Assembly: GCA_018241685.1 (NCBI GenBank)
Contig: JAFEDJ010000005.1
Span: 1-64,000, forward strand
Length of the DNA: 64,000 bases
Reading direction: 5' to 3'
Source: Pseudomonadota bacterium
Lineage (GTDB): Bacteria > Pseudomonadota > Gammaproteobacteria > Burkholderiales > Rhodocyclaceae
The translations under genes and the position numbers were made by a program. Positions 25,649-33,972 of the stretch are shown here, one piece after another. The notes below the pieces were generated by a model that saw only the letters and a program-made list of their open reading frames with translations, had not been told where the DNA came from and did no database searches. The stretch's first letter is position 1; each line of letters starts with the position of its first letter.

Positions 25649-26128
25649 ATGGCCAGCAAGAACACGATTTGCCTCTGGTACAACGGCGCCGCGGAGGAAG
25701 CCGCCCGGTTCTATGCAGCAACGTTTCCGGACAGTGCGGTGGGCGCGATCCACCGCGCACCTGGCGACTATCCTTCGGGCACGGAGGGCGATGTCCTGGT
25801 GGTCGAGTTCACGGTGATGGGCATTCCGTGTATCGGCCTGAACGGTGGACCGGGGTTTTCGCATAGCGAGGCTTTTTCTTTCCAGGTAGCGACCGACGAC
25901 CAGGCCGAAACGGATCGCTTGTGGAATGCGATCATCGACAACGGCGGCCAGGAAAGTGCTTGCGGCTGGTGCAAGGACAAGTGGGGCCTGTCGTGGCAGA
26001 TCACGCCGCGCGCCCTCACGGCCGCCATCGCCGATCCAGATCGCGCGGCGGCCAAGCGGGCTTTCGAGGCGATGATGCAGATGGGCAAGATCGACATCGC
26101 GGCAATCGAAGCGGCACGGCGCGGCTGA
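25649..26128 (+). CDS. VOC-family protein, PhnB-like (3-demethylubiquinone methyltransferase-like domain)
   Basis: A 159-residue protein with the glyoxalase/VOC fold of the PhnB-like group. It begins NTICLWYNGAAEEAARFYAATFPDS and contains VLVVEFTVMGIPCIGLNGGP. ETDRLWNAIIDNGGQESACGWCKDKWGLSWQI and the C-terminal AAKRAFEAMMQMGKIDI are near-diagnostic for this group. Such proteins are common and mostly of unknown function, despite the methyltransferase name. The ATG at 25649 has GGAGAA 12 bases upstream. It converges on the membrane hydrolase-like gene at 26174. Confidence 0.85.
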   Translation: MASKNTICLWYNGAAEEAARFYAATFPDSAVGAIHRAPGDYPSGTEGDVLVVEFTVMGIPCIGLNGGPGFSHSEAFSFQVATDDQAETDRLWNAIIDNGGQESACGWCKDKWGLSWQITPRALTAAIADPDRAAAKRAFEAMMQMGKIDIAAIEAARRG

Positions 26129-26155
26129 CACGCCTGCTTGCCGGGAGAGCTCCAC

Positions 26156-26174
26156 GCCGCCTCGCCTAGGCGGC
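26156..26174. terminator. Short GC stem-loop between convergent genes
   Basis: GCCGCC (26156-26161) pairs with GGCGGC (26169-26174) around a seven-base loop, between the converging stop codons at 26128 and 26174. No T-run follows on either strand, so it is a weak bidirectional terminator candidate. Confidence 0.3.
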
Positions 26175-26695
26175 TATCGAGCTGCCGAGCGCACGCACTC
26201 CATGATCCACGCACAGTGAATCCCGTGGAACCAGACGTAGTCAGCGCAGGCAAAGGCGCCGATCCACGACGCAGCCACGACGAGCAGGTCGCAGCGCCCG
26301 CTCTTCCACCAATTGAGGGAATGACGGCAACACAGCCACGGTACGCCGAGGGGGTTGGGCCAGTCCGCCAGCAAATGCATCAACCCGCCGATGGCAAAAC
26401 CCACTCCCGGCGCTGCCAGCGAAGTTTTACCGAGCTGCTCGTAGGAATAGAAAAGAAGCGCGATCCAGGCCAGGCCCCAATGCGTCAGGGTCCGGTGGGT
26501 GATCCATAAACGGCGTGACCTGGACCACCAGGCCACTTCCAGCCAGTCTGGCGCGGTGCTGCCAATAAAGCCCATCACAAAGCTCAACGCGCTCCACATC
26601 TGATAAGGGCCACCCGCGCCGGCGTGGGCGACCACCGCTGCCGCGATGACCGCTGCGGCCCAGCCTGTGGCGTGATGCGCTCTGTTTGAAGCCAT
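26174..26695 (-). CDS. YdjM-like membrane protein (LexA-regulated hydrolase family, DUF457)
   Basis: A 173-residue inner-membrane protein of the YdjM/DUF457 metal-dependent hydrolase-like family. It begins MASNRAHHATGWAAAVIAAAV. The family's conserved polar residues are present in membrane context: GSTAPDWLE near 50, ITHRTLTHWGLAW near 68 and IGGLMHLLADWPNPLG near 105. A cysteine-rich WLCCRHSLNWW follows. In Escherichia coli the relative is SOS-controlled. Here the upstream region has two direct repeats but no LexA palindrome. I start at ATG 26695, where the family similarity begins; longer in-frame starts add unrelated residues. Confidence 0.75.
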   Translation of the reverse strand: MASNRAHHATGWAAAVIAAAVVAHAGAGGPYQMWSALSFVMGFIGSTAPDWLEVAWWSRSRRLWITHRTLTHWGLAWIALLFYSYEQLGKTSLAAPGVGFAIGGLMHLLADWPNPLGVPWLCCRHSLNWWKSGRCDLLVVAASWIGAFACADYVWFHGIHCAWIMECVRSAAR

Positions 26696-26764
26696 TGCTC
26701 GACGACGTGCATTTCCCGCAAGGGAAAATCGGGGGGTCGTATATTGGCAGAGTATTGAATGAAA

Positions 26765-26781
26765 ATACAGTCCCATACAGT
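26765..26781. repeat. Short direct repeat upstream of the ydjM-like gene
   Basis: ATACAGT occurs twice (26765-26771 and 26775-26781) separated by CCC. It lies 70-87 bases before the ydjM-like start on the minus strand, in a promoter position. It is a direct, not inverted, repeat, so it does not fit a LexA box. It may be a site for another regulator or part of the promoter. Confidence 0.3.
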
Positions 26782-26983
26782 ATCGGCGTGTTGTTGCCAT
26801 GCCGAACCAGGGCCCGCCCGTCATGCCTTGCAACCAAGGGGCAGGACGACGGGAACCGGCGCCAGCACTCACTCTCTGGACATGTACGGACCCGATTCGT
26901 ATGCTATACAGCTATCAGTCGGGTTTGGAGCAGGCTTTGAACTACATCTCGCTCAACATCGTTTCGGGCAACGGGAGTCACTT

Positions 26984-27316
26984 TTGACGAAGCAAATCAC
27001 ATTGACCCTGTTTGGGCTGCTCTTTTCGGTCAGTGCGTACTCTCAGGTTGGCAGTTCAACGCTGTGCAATTCCCTTTGCGCCTCCGACAAAAGGGAATGC
27101 CGCGCCAATGCCAAGAAAGAGACAGCTTTCGATACCGACCCACCCATTCGATACAAGCCCAATACGCGAGGGACTTTTCCTCAAAACGAAACAGGCTCCC
27201 CCCAATTTGACGAAAACCAGGAATTGAGGGGCAGCAGTTTCGCCAGCAGGCTGTCAGAACGGCAGTCCAAGTGCGACCTTACCTATTCCACCTGCATCAA
27301 GACCTGCCTTCAGTGA
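26984..27316 (+). CDS. Small secreted cysteine-rich protein, unknown function
   Basis: A 110-residue protein read from TTG 26984, with CGGGAG six bases upstream. The frame is open further upstream, but the signal peptide (MTKQITLTLFGLLFSVSAYS) starts exactly here. The mature part has six cysteines in mirror-like spacing: C-x3-C-x6-C near the N-terminus (CNSLC, then C of KREC) and C-x6-C-x3-C at the C-terminus (CDLTYSTCIKTC). This pattern suggests a disulfide-bonded helical hairpin in the periplasm. I recognise no family. Base composition is less GC-rich than the flanking operons. Confidence 0.6.
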   Translation: MTKQITLTLFGLLFSVSAYSQVGSSTLCNSLCASDKRECRANAKKETAFDTDPPIRYKPNTRGTFPQNETGSPQFDENQELRGSSFASRLSERQSKCDLTYSTCIKTCLQ

Positions 27317-27480
27317 AGAGCATTGCTCCATTTCGTGATCGGTAGCCAGGGTTCCGACACGCGGGATCGGCACGTTATTGACTAATGACCATGCCGACCC
27401 CAGGCACATCAAGGCGTGAGCCTTGCGCAAGCAGCATGGCTCCACTATAAGAAATGCATGAGCGTCCTGGGGAGGTTGCC

Positions 27481-27999
27481 ATGAACTCGTGCAAGGTGCG
27501 GCGTTGGACGCTGACAGCACTATACAAGGCCACGCTGAGCGCAACCATCGGTATGGTCGGCATATCTGCGGTGCATGCACAGCAGCAGACGCCACCGAGG
27601 GCAACGGAGTTGCGGATATATAAGCCCATCGATGCCAGCAAATTGACGGTCGAGAAGCATGAGGCCTTCAAGGCCGATGTGTTCAAGGGCGTCGCACTGT
27701 CGCCCGAGCAACAGATGACCGTGCTCGGTAATCTGGGAACCCTGGGGTGTACCCCGACGAAAGTCATGCAGCAGACCTTGCCGACGCCGCCGGGTCTGGC
27801 CTCCGGGGAAGCATGCAGAAACAACTATGCCGGTACGCCGCAGGAATTGCGGGCGCTGCGCAAGGTGCTCACGGAACTGATCCGCAGGAACAATGCCGCC
27901 GACATTGCACCTTTCGAGGCGGGCATTCCAAAGGACTGCCCTTACAAGGAACTGTATTACTACCTGGATCTGCTGGCCCAGGTCACGGGAGGGGCGTGA
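27481..27999 (+). CDS. Hypothetical secreted protein
   Basis: A 172-residue protein with a long signal peptide (residues 1-34, ending SAVHAQQQ). A strong ribosome binding site (GGAGG, 27471-27475) precedes ATG 27481. The mature part is mostly helical, with three cysteines (LGCTPTK, EACRNN, KDCPYKE) and a tyrosine-rich C-terminal KELYYYLDLLAQV. I recognise no family. Two bases separate it from the next gene, so they are cotranscribed and may act together in the envelope. Confidence 0.65.
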   Translation: MNSCKVRRWTLTALYKATLSATIGMVGISAVHAQQQTPPRATELRIYKPIDASKLTVEKHEAFKADVFKGVALSPEQQMTVLGNLGTLGCTPTKVMQQTLPTPPGLASGEACRNNYAGTPQELRALRKVLTELIRRNNAADIAPFEAGIPKDCPYKELYYYLDLLAQVTGGA

Positions 28000-28001
28000 G
28001 C

Positions 28002-28613
28002 ATGTCGGTGGCGATACGAGTGCTTGCCGGAGCATGCCTGTGCTCGATACTGCTCGGCAACCCGACGACTACATTTGGGGTGGTCATCGACGTCAGTGGC
28101 ACGGCAAAGAAATATGAGGTCAGCGCTCAGGAAACGGGCACACCGAACCTGCCTCTGACCCTGGTCGAACTGGACCAGAAGGACCAGGCCGCCCACATCC
28201 AGTGGCAACGGGACTACGAGAGACGCGGCTGGGAGTGGCATCTATTCTCCACGCAACTCCTCTTCTGCATCGTGATGGGAATCGTCGCTTTCGGACTGTG
28301 GATCACCTACCTGCAATTCAAGCGCGACTACACGGGCCGGGCCCGCGCCCAAAAGACGGAAGCGGCCCATGCACAGGCCGGGCAGGCGCCGGCCGCCGAG
28401 TCCGCCAGCGAGGAGCCCGCACCACCGGCAACAACTAACTCGACGATCAAGATCGGGCCCGCAGGCATGGAGATGACATCGCAGATAGTAGGTCTACTGG
28501 TGCTGGCGCTATCGGTGGCTTTCTTTTACTTCTATGTGAAAGAGGTCTACCCCATGCGCGAGATCGAACGCGCCAAGGTGACGCCTTCCGCATCCACCAG
28601 CGCGGAACAGTAG
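28002..28613 (+). CDS. Hypothetical envelope membrane protein
   Basis: A 203-residue protein with an N-terminal signal or anchor (residues 5-25), a short domain, and a first membrane helix at about 79-101 (STQLLFCIVMGIVAFGLWITY). A charged alanine/glutamate-rich linker (110-145) follows, then a second membrane helix at about 160-178 (IVGLLVLALSVAFFYFYV). It starts at ATG 28002, two bases after the previous stop. No known family recognised. The order signal-domain-helix-linker-helix suggests a membrane partner for the secreted protein encoded just before it. Confidence 0.65.
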   Translation: MSVAIRVLAGACLCSILLGNPTTTFGVVIDVSGTAKKYEVSAQETGTPNLPLTLVELDQKDQAAHIQWQRDYERRGWEWHLFSTQLLFCIVMGIVAFGLWITYLQFKRDYTGRARAQKTEAAHAQAGQAPAAESASEEPAPPATTNSTIKIGPAGMEMTSQIVGLLVLALSVAFFYFYVKEVYPMREIERAKVTPSASTSAEQ

Positions 28614-28699
28614 AAGGCATCGGCAAGTCCCCAAATCCCCCCAACACAAGCTCACGCCCTTCCCTCACAATCCTCCGCTTTCAATCTCAAGCGGTAGTC

Positions 28700-29374
28700 A
28701 TGCAAGTCATCATCGTAGGGGCCGGCAAGCTGGCGAAGGAGCTGCTCGGCTCACTTGAGCTGGACACGCGGCATCAGGTCGTTTCGTGGGAAGAACGGGC
28801 ACCGGTCGGTGGACAGGCCATCGTGGTCCATGCGGGGTCGGGACGGGAGCTGGCGACGGTAGGTGCGTTTTGCGAGGAGACGGCGTCGCCGCTCATCGAG
28901 CTGTCCACCGGGTCGGCCGTCGAGGATGGCGAGTTCGCCTTTCCGGTGGTGTTGTGCCCCAACACCAACATCCTGATGCTCAAGTTCATGGCCATGCTGG
29001 AGGTGTCCGGGCCGCTCTTCCGGGGTTACGAAATCGAGCTGGTGGAATCCCATCAGGCGTCCAAGACATCGGTGCCGGGCACGGCGGTGAGCATGGCCCA
29101 TGCGCTCGGGCTGGCGCCGGAGAAGATCCAGTCCGTCCGCAAGCCGTCGGTGCAGCACGACACACTGCATATCCCGGAGAACCAGTTGGCCCGCCATGCT
29201 TTCCATCGCATCCGCATCGAGGATGGCGCCTGCAGCGTACAGATGGAAACACGCGTCTATGGGGACACGCCCTACGCCAGCGGCGTGGCGCGCATCGTTG
29301 AGGCGGTGCACGCCCATCCTCTGGAGAACCGGGTTTATCCAGTGATGGAGTTCATCACCAGGGGCTGGTTATAG
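28700..29374 (+). CDS. DapB-like dihydrodipicolinate reductase family protein
   Basis: A 224-residue protein with a Rossmann-type N-terminus (MQVIIVGAGKLAKELLGSL) and a DapB-like C-terminal half (YEIELVESHQASKTSVPGTA, where DapB has the catalytic EAHHxxKxDxPSGTA). In DapB the HH pair and lysine are catalytic; here the matching residues read SHQASK, so only part of the catalytic set is kept. Its length is about 40-50 residues shorter than standard DapB. The protein probably binds NAD(P)H but may reduce another imine or ketone. A true lysine-biosynthesis role is doubtful. Confidence 0.65.
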   Translation: MQVIIVGAGKLAKELLGSLELDTRHQVVSWEERAPVGGQAIVVHAGSGRELATVGAFCEETASPLIELSTGSAVEDGEFAFPVVLCPNTNILMLKFMAMLEVSGPLFRGYEIELVESHQASKTSVPGTAVSMAHALGLAPEKIQSVRKPSVQHDTLHIPENQLARHAFHRIRIEDGACSVQMETRVYGDTPYASGVARIVEAVHAHPLENRVYPVMEFITRGWL

Positions 29375-29766
29375 GCGTTGGCCCGCTCGCCATGAAAAGT
29401 GCCGGCACCGGTTCAGGCTAAACCAGTGCAGCACTTCATAGCGATCGCCGATCCTGGGATGAGTCGCTCCCCGACAACGCAGGACGCCTGCGGTCAGGAA
29501 GGGGAACGTCATGTGGAAAGCACTGCCGGCCATCACCGCCACGCTGATCATTGGGGGTTGTGACGGCTCCGCGCGGCCACTCCTGCCCCGCGGCGATGGA
29601 AGCCTCACAGAAGAGAAGGGTTGCCTACACCTATCAACCGCAAAGCACGTTGATCCATGTGGCAGTCGCTCAGCGCTACTTAAATGCTGCCCCGCTCGCC
29701 CGCAGAGCCGGCTGGGTCGCGGGCCCGAAGCCCCGGGACTCACAGCCGGACAAGGTTCAATGCGCG
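29375..29766. other. Intergenic stretch between the DapB-like and DUF1329 genes
   Basis: These 392 bases separate two converging genes. The only candidate gene is the short lipoprotein-like frame beginning at 29511. The remainder shows no repeat, RNA gene or terminator with a T-run that I could recognise. Confidence 0.4.
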
Positions 29767-29804
29767 TTACCGATCGGCATCCGCAGCAGCAGCGTCGCCG
29801 GTAA
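29511..29804 (+). CDS. Possible small lipoprotein, perhaps truncated
   Basis: ATG 29511 has AAGGGGAA just upstream. The first residues (MWKALPAITATLIIGGCDG) form a short signal peptide with a lipobox-like IGGC, so the cysteine at position 17 could be lipid-modified. After about residue 30 the sequence becomes basic and low in structure. The frame runs into the 3' end of the opposite DUF1329 gene, as if the real C-terminus had been lost. It may be the start of a decayed lipoprotein gene or chance. Confidence 0.3.
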   Translation: MWKALPAITATLIIGGCDGSARPLLPRGDGSLTEEKGCLHLSTAKHVDPCGSRSALLKCCPARPQSRLGRGPEAPGLTAGQGSMRVTDRHPQQQRRR

Positions 29805-31122
29805 AGAAGGACTCGTTCTTGCGGGACACCACCTTGTAGGGCTCATCCTGGAACAAGCCCTGGACCGTGCTCATCGTCCCCGCCTGGAGGTTATAGATGG
29901 TCACCGGCTTGGCCAGAACCGCCGGTACGGCCGGAACGAAGAAGGTGGGAACGACGGAGCTTCGCCACAGCTTGCCCTCCGAGTCATAGCCATCCATCAG
30001 CACCAGCAGCCAGGTGTCCTCGTCGAAGTAGTACTTGCGCTTGGGTACCGCGTGGCGCTTGCCGGAGACGACGGTGGCTTCCACTTCCCAGACGCGGTGC
30101 AGTTCCCACCGGAGCTTGTTCGAATTGAGGTGGAATTTGTCGAAGGCTTCGGATTCCTTTGCCGTGACGAGTTCGTTGTTGTTGTACGGGATATACATCT
30201 CCCGCTTGCCTACGAGCTTCCACTCGAAACGGTCCGGGTGCCCCATGAAGCCCATGACCTCGTCGAAGTAATTGGCACCCGACGAGACGAAGTCGGGTGT
30301 GTCATAGGCTACCGTGGGTGCCCGACGGACGCGGCGTTGCCCGACGAGATACTGCCAGGCCTGGCGCGGGAGCTTGGCATTGATGCTGTCGCGCAGGACC
30401 AGGGACTCGCCGGCCTTGAACGGGGGCGCGGTAGTGTTGAAACGCTGCAGGAAATACTCCCCCGTCCAGCCCTTTGCCGAGCCGTCCTTGTAGTAGTAAG
30501 GGTGCTGGAAGAAATTGTCGGTGCGCGTCGCCATCGTCCGTGCGCCGTTGGAGGTCCCGACGATGTTCTTGGAGCCGAATTCGACTGACTCGGGTTCGAT
30601 GCGGAGGATGTAGTTCCAGATCACCTCGATACCGGTCTTGGGGATCGGGAACGGAATACCACCGAAGCAGCCCTCCACCGACATTCCGGCATCCACGGTT
30701 TTGCAGCCGGTGGCATTGCGGGCCGTTCCGTCATAGACGTACTGCGGCGCGACGGCCGTGCGATGGGTCGGGAAGACGTTGACGTGATAGCTGTCCGGAT
30801 ATTTCTTCAGCAGCGCCATGGTGCCTTCGGAGAGCTTGCCCGCGTACTGGGCCATGTTCGATGCCGAGATCTGTACGGTGGGCTTTTCTCCCGGAAACAG
30901 ATTGACCGGAATGTCGCCAACCCGGGGGCCGCTGACTTTGCTGCTCCCGCCGCCGCTCCAGGCAGGGATGCTGCCATCCTTGTTGCCGGCCTTTTCGCCG
31001 CCGAGGGGGGTCAGGACCGTCTTGAGCTGGGACGCCTCGTCCGCCGAAACGGAGGCTACGGCCAGCTGGAACGGGAACAGTGTGCTGGCTACGGCCAGAC
31101 AGATCATTGTTTTGCTCTTCAT
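29767..31122 (-). CDS. DUF1329 outer-membrane/periplasmic protein
   Basis: A 451-residue secreted protein of the DUF1329 family (LolA/LppX-like fold). Signal peptide 1-23 (MKSKTMICLAVASTLFPFQLAVAS). The mature protein starts with LKTVLTPLGGEKAGNKDGSIPAW, the usual family opening, and later has GCFGGIPFPIPKTGIEVIWNY near 150 and RKYYFDEDTWLLVLMDGYDS near 375. DUF1329 and DUF1302 genes nearly always occur together in clusters for hydrophobic substrates, where they are thought to help pass such compounds through the envelope. It is the last gene of the Rieske operon, with the DUF1302 gene 29 bases upstream. Confidence 0.85.
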   Translation of the reverse strand: MKSKTMICLAVASTLFPFQLAVASVSADEASQLKTVLTPLGGEKAGNKDGSIPAWSGGGSSKVSGPRVGDIPVNLFPGEKPTVQISASNMAQYAGKLSEGTMALLKKYPDSYHVNVFPTHRTAVAPQYVYDGTARNATGCKTVDAGMSVEGCFGGIPFPIPKTGIEVIWNYILRIEPESVEFGSKNIVGTSNGARTMATRTDNFFQHPYYYKDGSAKGWTGEYFLQRFNTTAPPFKAGESLVLRDSINAKLPRQAWQYLVGQRRVRRAPTVAYDTPDFVSSGANYFDEVMGFMGHPDRFEWKLVGKREMYIPYNNNELVTAKESEAFDKFHLNSNKLRWELHRVWEVEATVVSGKRHAVPKRKYYFDEDTWLLVLMDGYDSEGKLWRSSVVPTFFVPAVPAVLAKPVTIYNLQAGTMSTVQGLFQDEPYKVVSRKNESFFTGDAAAADADR

Positions 31123-31151
31123 GTTGGGATTCCTTGTTTGGCGGAATGGGT

Positions 31152-32795
31152 TCAGAAGCTGCGCTGAACCGACAGCGACACGAAATCGCGGTCGCCATGG
31201 AAGTTCTGATAGGAGTTGAGGCCGGTCGTCGTGGCGACGGAGCCCGCGGAGCCCACGTAATGGGTGTAGTTGAGCCCCAGCTGCCAGGCCTTCTGGTACA
31301 CCGCCTTGGCGCCGACGCTCACGCTGCCGCCATGCTCTGCCGGGAACAGCACGCCATTGACCGACGAGCGCCCCCACAGGCCGTAACTCACGCCGACCGG
31401 CAATTGCAGATCCGTCTCAGGCAGGACCTGGAAATACTCCGGCGTGAAGACGAACTGCAACGCCCCCGCATCCCGCGTCGCATTGGGGTCGAGCGCCTCG
31501 GGGTTGTCGGTGACACGCAGCCGGCGATTGAAGGCGAACTCGCCGATGAAGGACGCCCCGTCCCACAAGGCATTGGCGCCCAGCACGCTGATGGCCGACA
31601 AATTCAGATGCAGCGTGTCGCCCTTCGGGAAACGGGCATTCCTGTCGCCATCCGCAGCGGGATCGTTGATCGGAAAGACAAAGCTGCCCGCGGCCACCAG
31701 CGGCATGTTGGTCCGGTAAGACATTTCCCCCGCGACGTTGGTCTCGCCGACGAGGGTGCTGAAGCTCCCGCCCACCGTGCGGATGTTGCGCCCATAGACC
31801 ATCACGTAATCCTGCGGCACAACGCCGCCGGCCCCGGCATTGAAGCGGGCATAGAACTGGGGCAGCTTCTCGTGGAAGGTTGCCGCGTAGAGCCCGAACT
31901 CGCTGTCGCCGGCCTTGAAGCGAAGCTGCATGCCGCCCTGCCCCGAATTGCCGGGCTCGATGTCCTTGCCGCGCTTGGCCGGTCCGTAGGGGGTGTAGAG
32001 GATTTCTCCACCGTCATCCACGAAGTCGGCAAAGCTGAAATAGCTGCCCGCCGCCGGCAGGCGGGATTTGCGCCATTCCGGCTGGACGTAGGCACCAAAG
32101 ATCACGTCGGGCGTGATCTGCAGTTGCACCGAGACCTGGCCGACAGGCCGGGCCACCTCCTTGAACTGGGAGTTCGGTACGGACAGCGCGCGGGCGAGGT
32201 CCAGCGGTGTCTGGGCGCCGGCGATGGCGTTGTTGCCGAAGAACAGGCTCTCCCCATAAAGCTGAGTGAAACGCCCTGCCTTGAGGTTGAGGTTCATCTC
32301 TCCCAGCGATTTCTTCGTATAGACGAAGGCGTCCAGCAGTTCGGCGTTGCGTCCCTGGGCGATCCGGGTGTGCTTGTTGAATTCGTCGTAAGGCCCGGCC
32401 TGATTCAGGCCGGGGGCATCGGCGGCGCTACGGTCGTTATGGTGTTGATAGACGTCGTCGTACCACCCCGCCGCGCTGATCCGGAAACCGCTGTCGCGCT
32501 TGTAGCGCACTCCCAGCTCGGAGAGGATATCGACCCGGTTCGAGATAAGCCCCCGACCGAAATTGCGGTCACCATCATTCGTATTGACCTGCGGCGTCAA
32601 TCCGGCGGTGCCCGCCGGCGCGACACTCGAATTGACGCTGCGCACGCGCCAGGCCGTGCTGTATTTGAATGTGTTGTCCCAGGAAATGGCCAGGTCCGGG
32701 GAGTCCGTCTCGACGTTGAAGGACAATGCCGGGCCGGACAGGGCCATGCCTGCGGCGGCACAGGCGACCGCCCTTGCCATGAGCTTCATTTGCAT
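31152..32795 (-). CDS. DUF1302 outer-membrane barrel protein
   Basis: A 547-residue protein of the DUF1302 family, a predicted outer-membrane beta barrel. A signal peptide (residues 1-25, ending ALSFN) is followed by SWDNTFKYSTAWRV, RNFGRGLISNRVDILSELGVRY and AGRFTQLYGESLFFGNN, all typical. It ends in SLSVQRSF, with the terminal aromatic residue expected of barrel proteins. I use ATG 32795, which has GGGGAGGG about six bases upstream; a GTG at 32801 would add two residues. It likely forms the uptake channel for the substrate of the Rieske oxygenase encoded upstream. Confidence 0.85.
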   Translation of the reverse strand: MQMKLMARAVACAAAGMALSGPALSFNVETDSPDLAISWDNTFKYSTAWRVRSVNSSVAPAGTAGLTPQVNTNDGDRNFGRGLISNRVDILSELGVRYKRDSGFRISAAGWYDDVYQHHNDRSAADAPGLNQAGPYDEFNKHTRIAQGRNAELLDAFVYTKKSLGEMNLNLKAGRFTQLYGESLFFGNNAIAGAQTPLDLARALSVPNSQFKEVARPVGQVSVQLQITPDVIFGAYVQPEWRKSRLPAAGSYFSFADFVDDGGEILYTPYGPAKRGKDIEPGNSGQGGMQLRFKAGDSEFGLYAATFHEKLPQFYARFNAGAGGVVPQDYVMVYGRNIRTVGGSFSTLVGETNVAGEMSYRTNMPLVAAGSFVFPINDPAADGDRNARFPKGDTLHLNLSAISVLGANALWDGASFIGEFAFNRRLRVTDNPEALDPNATRDAGALQFVFTPEYFQVLPETDLQLPVGVSYGLWGRSSVNGVLFPAEHGGSVSVGAKAVYQKAWQLGLNYTHYVGSAGSVATTTGLNSYQNFHGDRDFVSLSVQRSF

Positions 32796-32810
32796 GATCA
32801 CCCTCCCCGC

Positions 32811-33905
32811 TCAGGCATGCTCGAGGGCCTGGGAGCTGGACGCGCCCCCTTCGAGAGACACAAGCTCATTGGCGATCACGCTGCGCAAGATCCGACGGGC
32901 CCTTACCGCCCCCACATCGCTGGTGAGCAGAACCGGGTTCAGGCTCATCAGATCGGCGTTGCCGATCGCCACGTACTGCGCATCGACATAAGGGCCGTCC
33001 TCATCCACGAAGGCGTCGTGCATACCCTTGACCTTGGCGGCGTTGTACTCGGCGTCCTCGACGAGGTGATTTCTGCGGGTCGCGAAGAAGTAATGGGTCG
33101 TGCCGTCCGTTTCCGGCGTCGTGGTGTGCAGGTCGTACTGCCCCACGCAATGCTCGAGATCCAGCGCCCCATCGTCCTGAGTGGCGCCGATCTGCAACTG
33201 GACCGTAGAGGGCGCCATGAAGATCACTTCGACAAAATGCCGCGCCTCGGCCATCGGCTCGGGCAGGAACTGGTTCAGGATGAAAATCGGCGGGGTCTGC
33301 TTCCATTCCCAGCGGGTGGAAACCGTGCTGCTCGTCTCCTTGATCTGCGGCACCTGGGGCGTGAGCTGCCCACGGGTCGAAATGATCTCCCCATGCAGGT
33401 GGTCCACATGGCTGAGATCCATCACGTTGTCCGTGATCAGCTCGTAATAGGTCTTCCGGTGCATGTAGGTGTAACCCACGCCGTTGGGATGCCCTTCGGT
33501 GAGCGGGCCGACGTCCGGCAGCTTGGATTCGTCGGCGGGCTCGTCGCCCATCCAGATCCAGATGAAGCCGTAACGCTCGCTCAAGGGAAAGCTGCGGACC
33601 CGTGCTGCGCGGGGAATGTGGCCGTTACCGTGAGGATTGCGATTGCAGGCGCCGCTGCAGTCGAACTTCAGGCCGTGGTATTTGCAGACCACGTCGTCAC
33701 CGCTGCGCACGCCCATGCTGAGCGGCACGAAGCGATGGGGGCAGCGATCGAGCAGCGCCACCGGGCTTCCGTCCTGCGTGCGGTAGATCAGCACGGGGGT
33801 GTTGAGAAGCTTGCGGGCAAACAAGTCTTCCGGCCCGACCTCCGATGACAGGGCCGCTACATACCACGCGTTCTTCAGATACGTGACGCTTCGTGTTGTC
33901 TCCAT
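32811..33905 (-). CDS. Rieske-type aromatic oxygenase, vanillate O-demethylase-like oxygenase subunit
   Basis: A 364-residue oxygenase alpha subunit. The Rieske 2Fe-2S motif is CPHRFVPLSMG followed by CKYHGLKF near residues 53-80. The mononuclear iron site shows as DNVMDLSHVDHLH near 160. The opening YLKNAWYVAALSSEV is typical of the VanA/PobA-like group that demethylates or hydroxylates aromatic acids. Its electron partner is encoded just upstream. The substrate is unknown. The linked DUF1302/DUF1329 genes and XylR-type activator point to a hydrophobic aromatic compound. The ATG at 33905 is preceded by GGAGAAAAAA. Confidence 0.85.
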   Translation of the reverse strand: METTRSVTYLKNAWYVAALSSEVGPEDLFARKLLNTPVLIYRTQDGSPVALLDRCPHRFVPLSMGVRSGDDVVCKYHGLKFDCSGACNRNPHGNGHIPRAARVRSFPLSERYGFIWIWMGDEPADESKLPDVGPLTEGHPNGVGYTYMHRKTYYELITDNVMDLSHVDHLHGEIISTRGQLTPQVPQIKETSSTVSTRWEWKQTPPIFILNQFLPEPMAEARHFVEVIFMAPSTVQLQIGATQDDGALDLEHCVGQYDLHTTTPETDGTTHYFFATRRNHLVEDAEYNAAKVKGMHDAFVDEDGPYVDAQYVAIGNADLMSLNPVLLTSDVGAVRARRILRSVIANELVSLEGGASSSQALEHA

Positions 33906-33972
33906 TTTTTTCTCCAGGTGTGAATCCCGGGCTATCGCCCGGTAATGAGATGTGGCGATGCAGCCGCCACGT

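Noticed and set aside
26765..26781. A LexA (SOS) box for the ydjM-like gene
   Set aside because: ATACAGT is repeated directly, not as the CTGT-N8-ACAG palindrome that LexA needs. Only the direct repeat is reported.
31080..33848. A 922-codon plus-strand open frame opposite the DUF1302 and Rieske genes
   Set aside because: No domain is visible, while the opposite strand encodes intact signal peptides, a Rieske motif and iron ligands.
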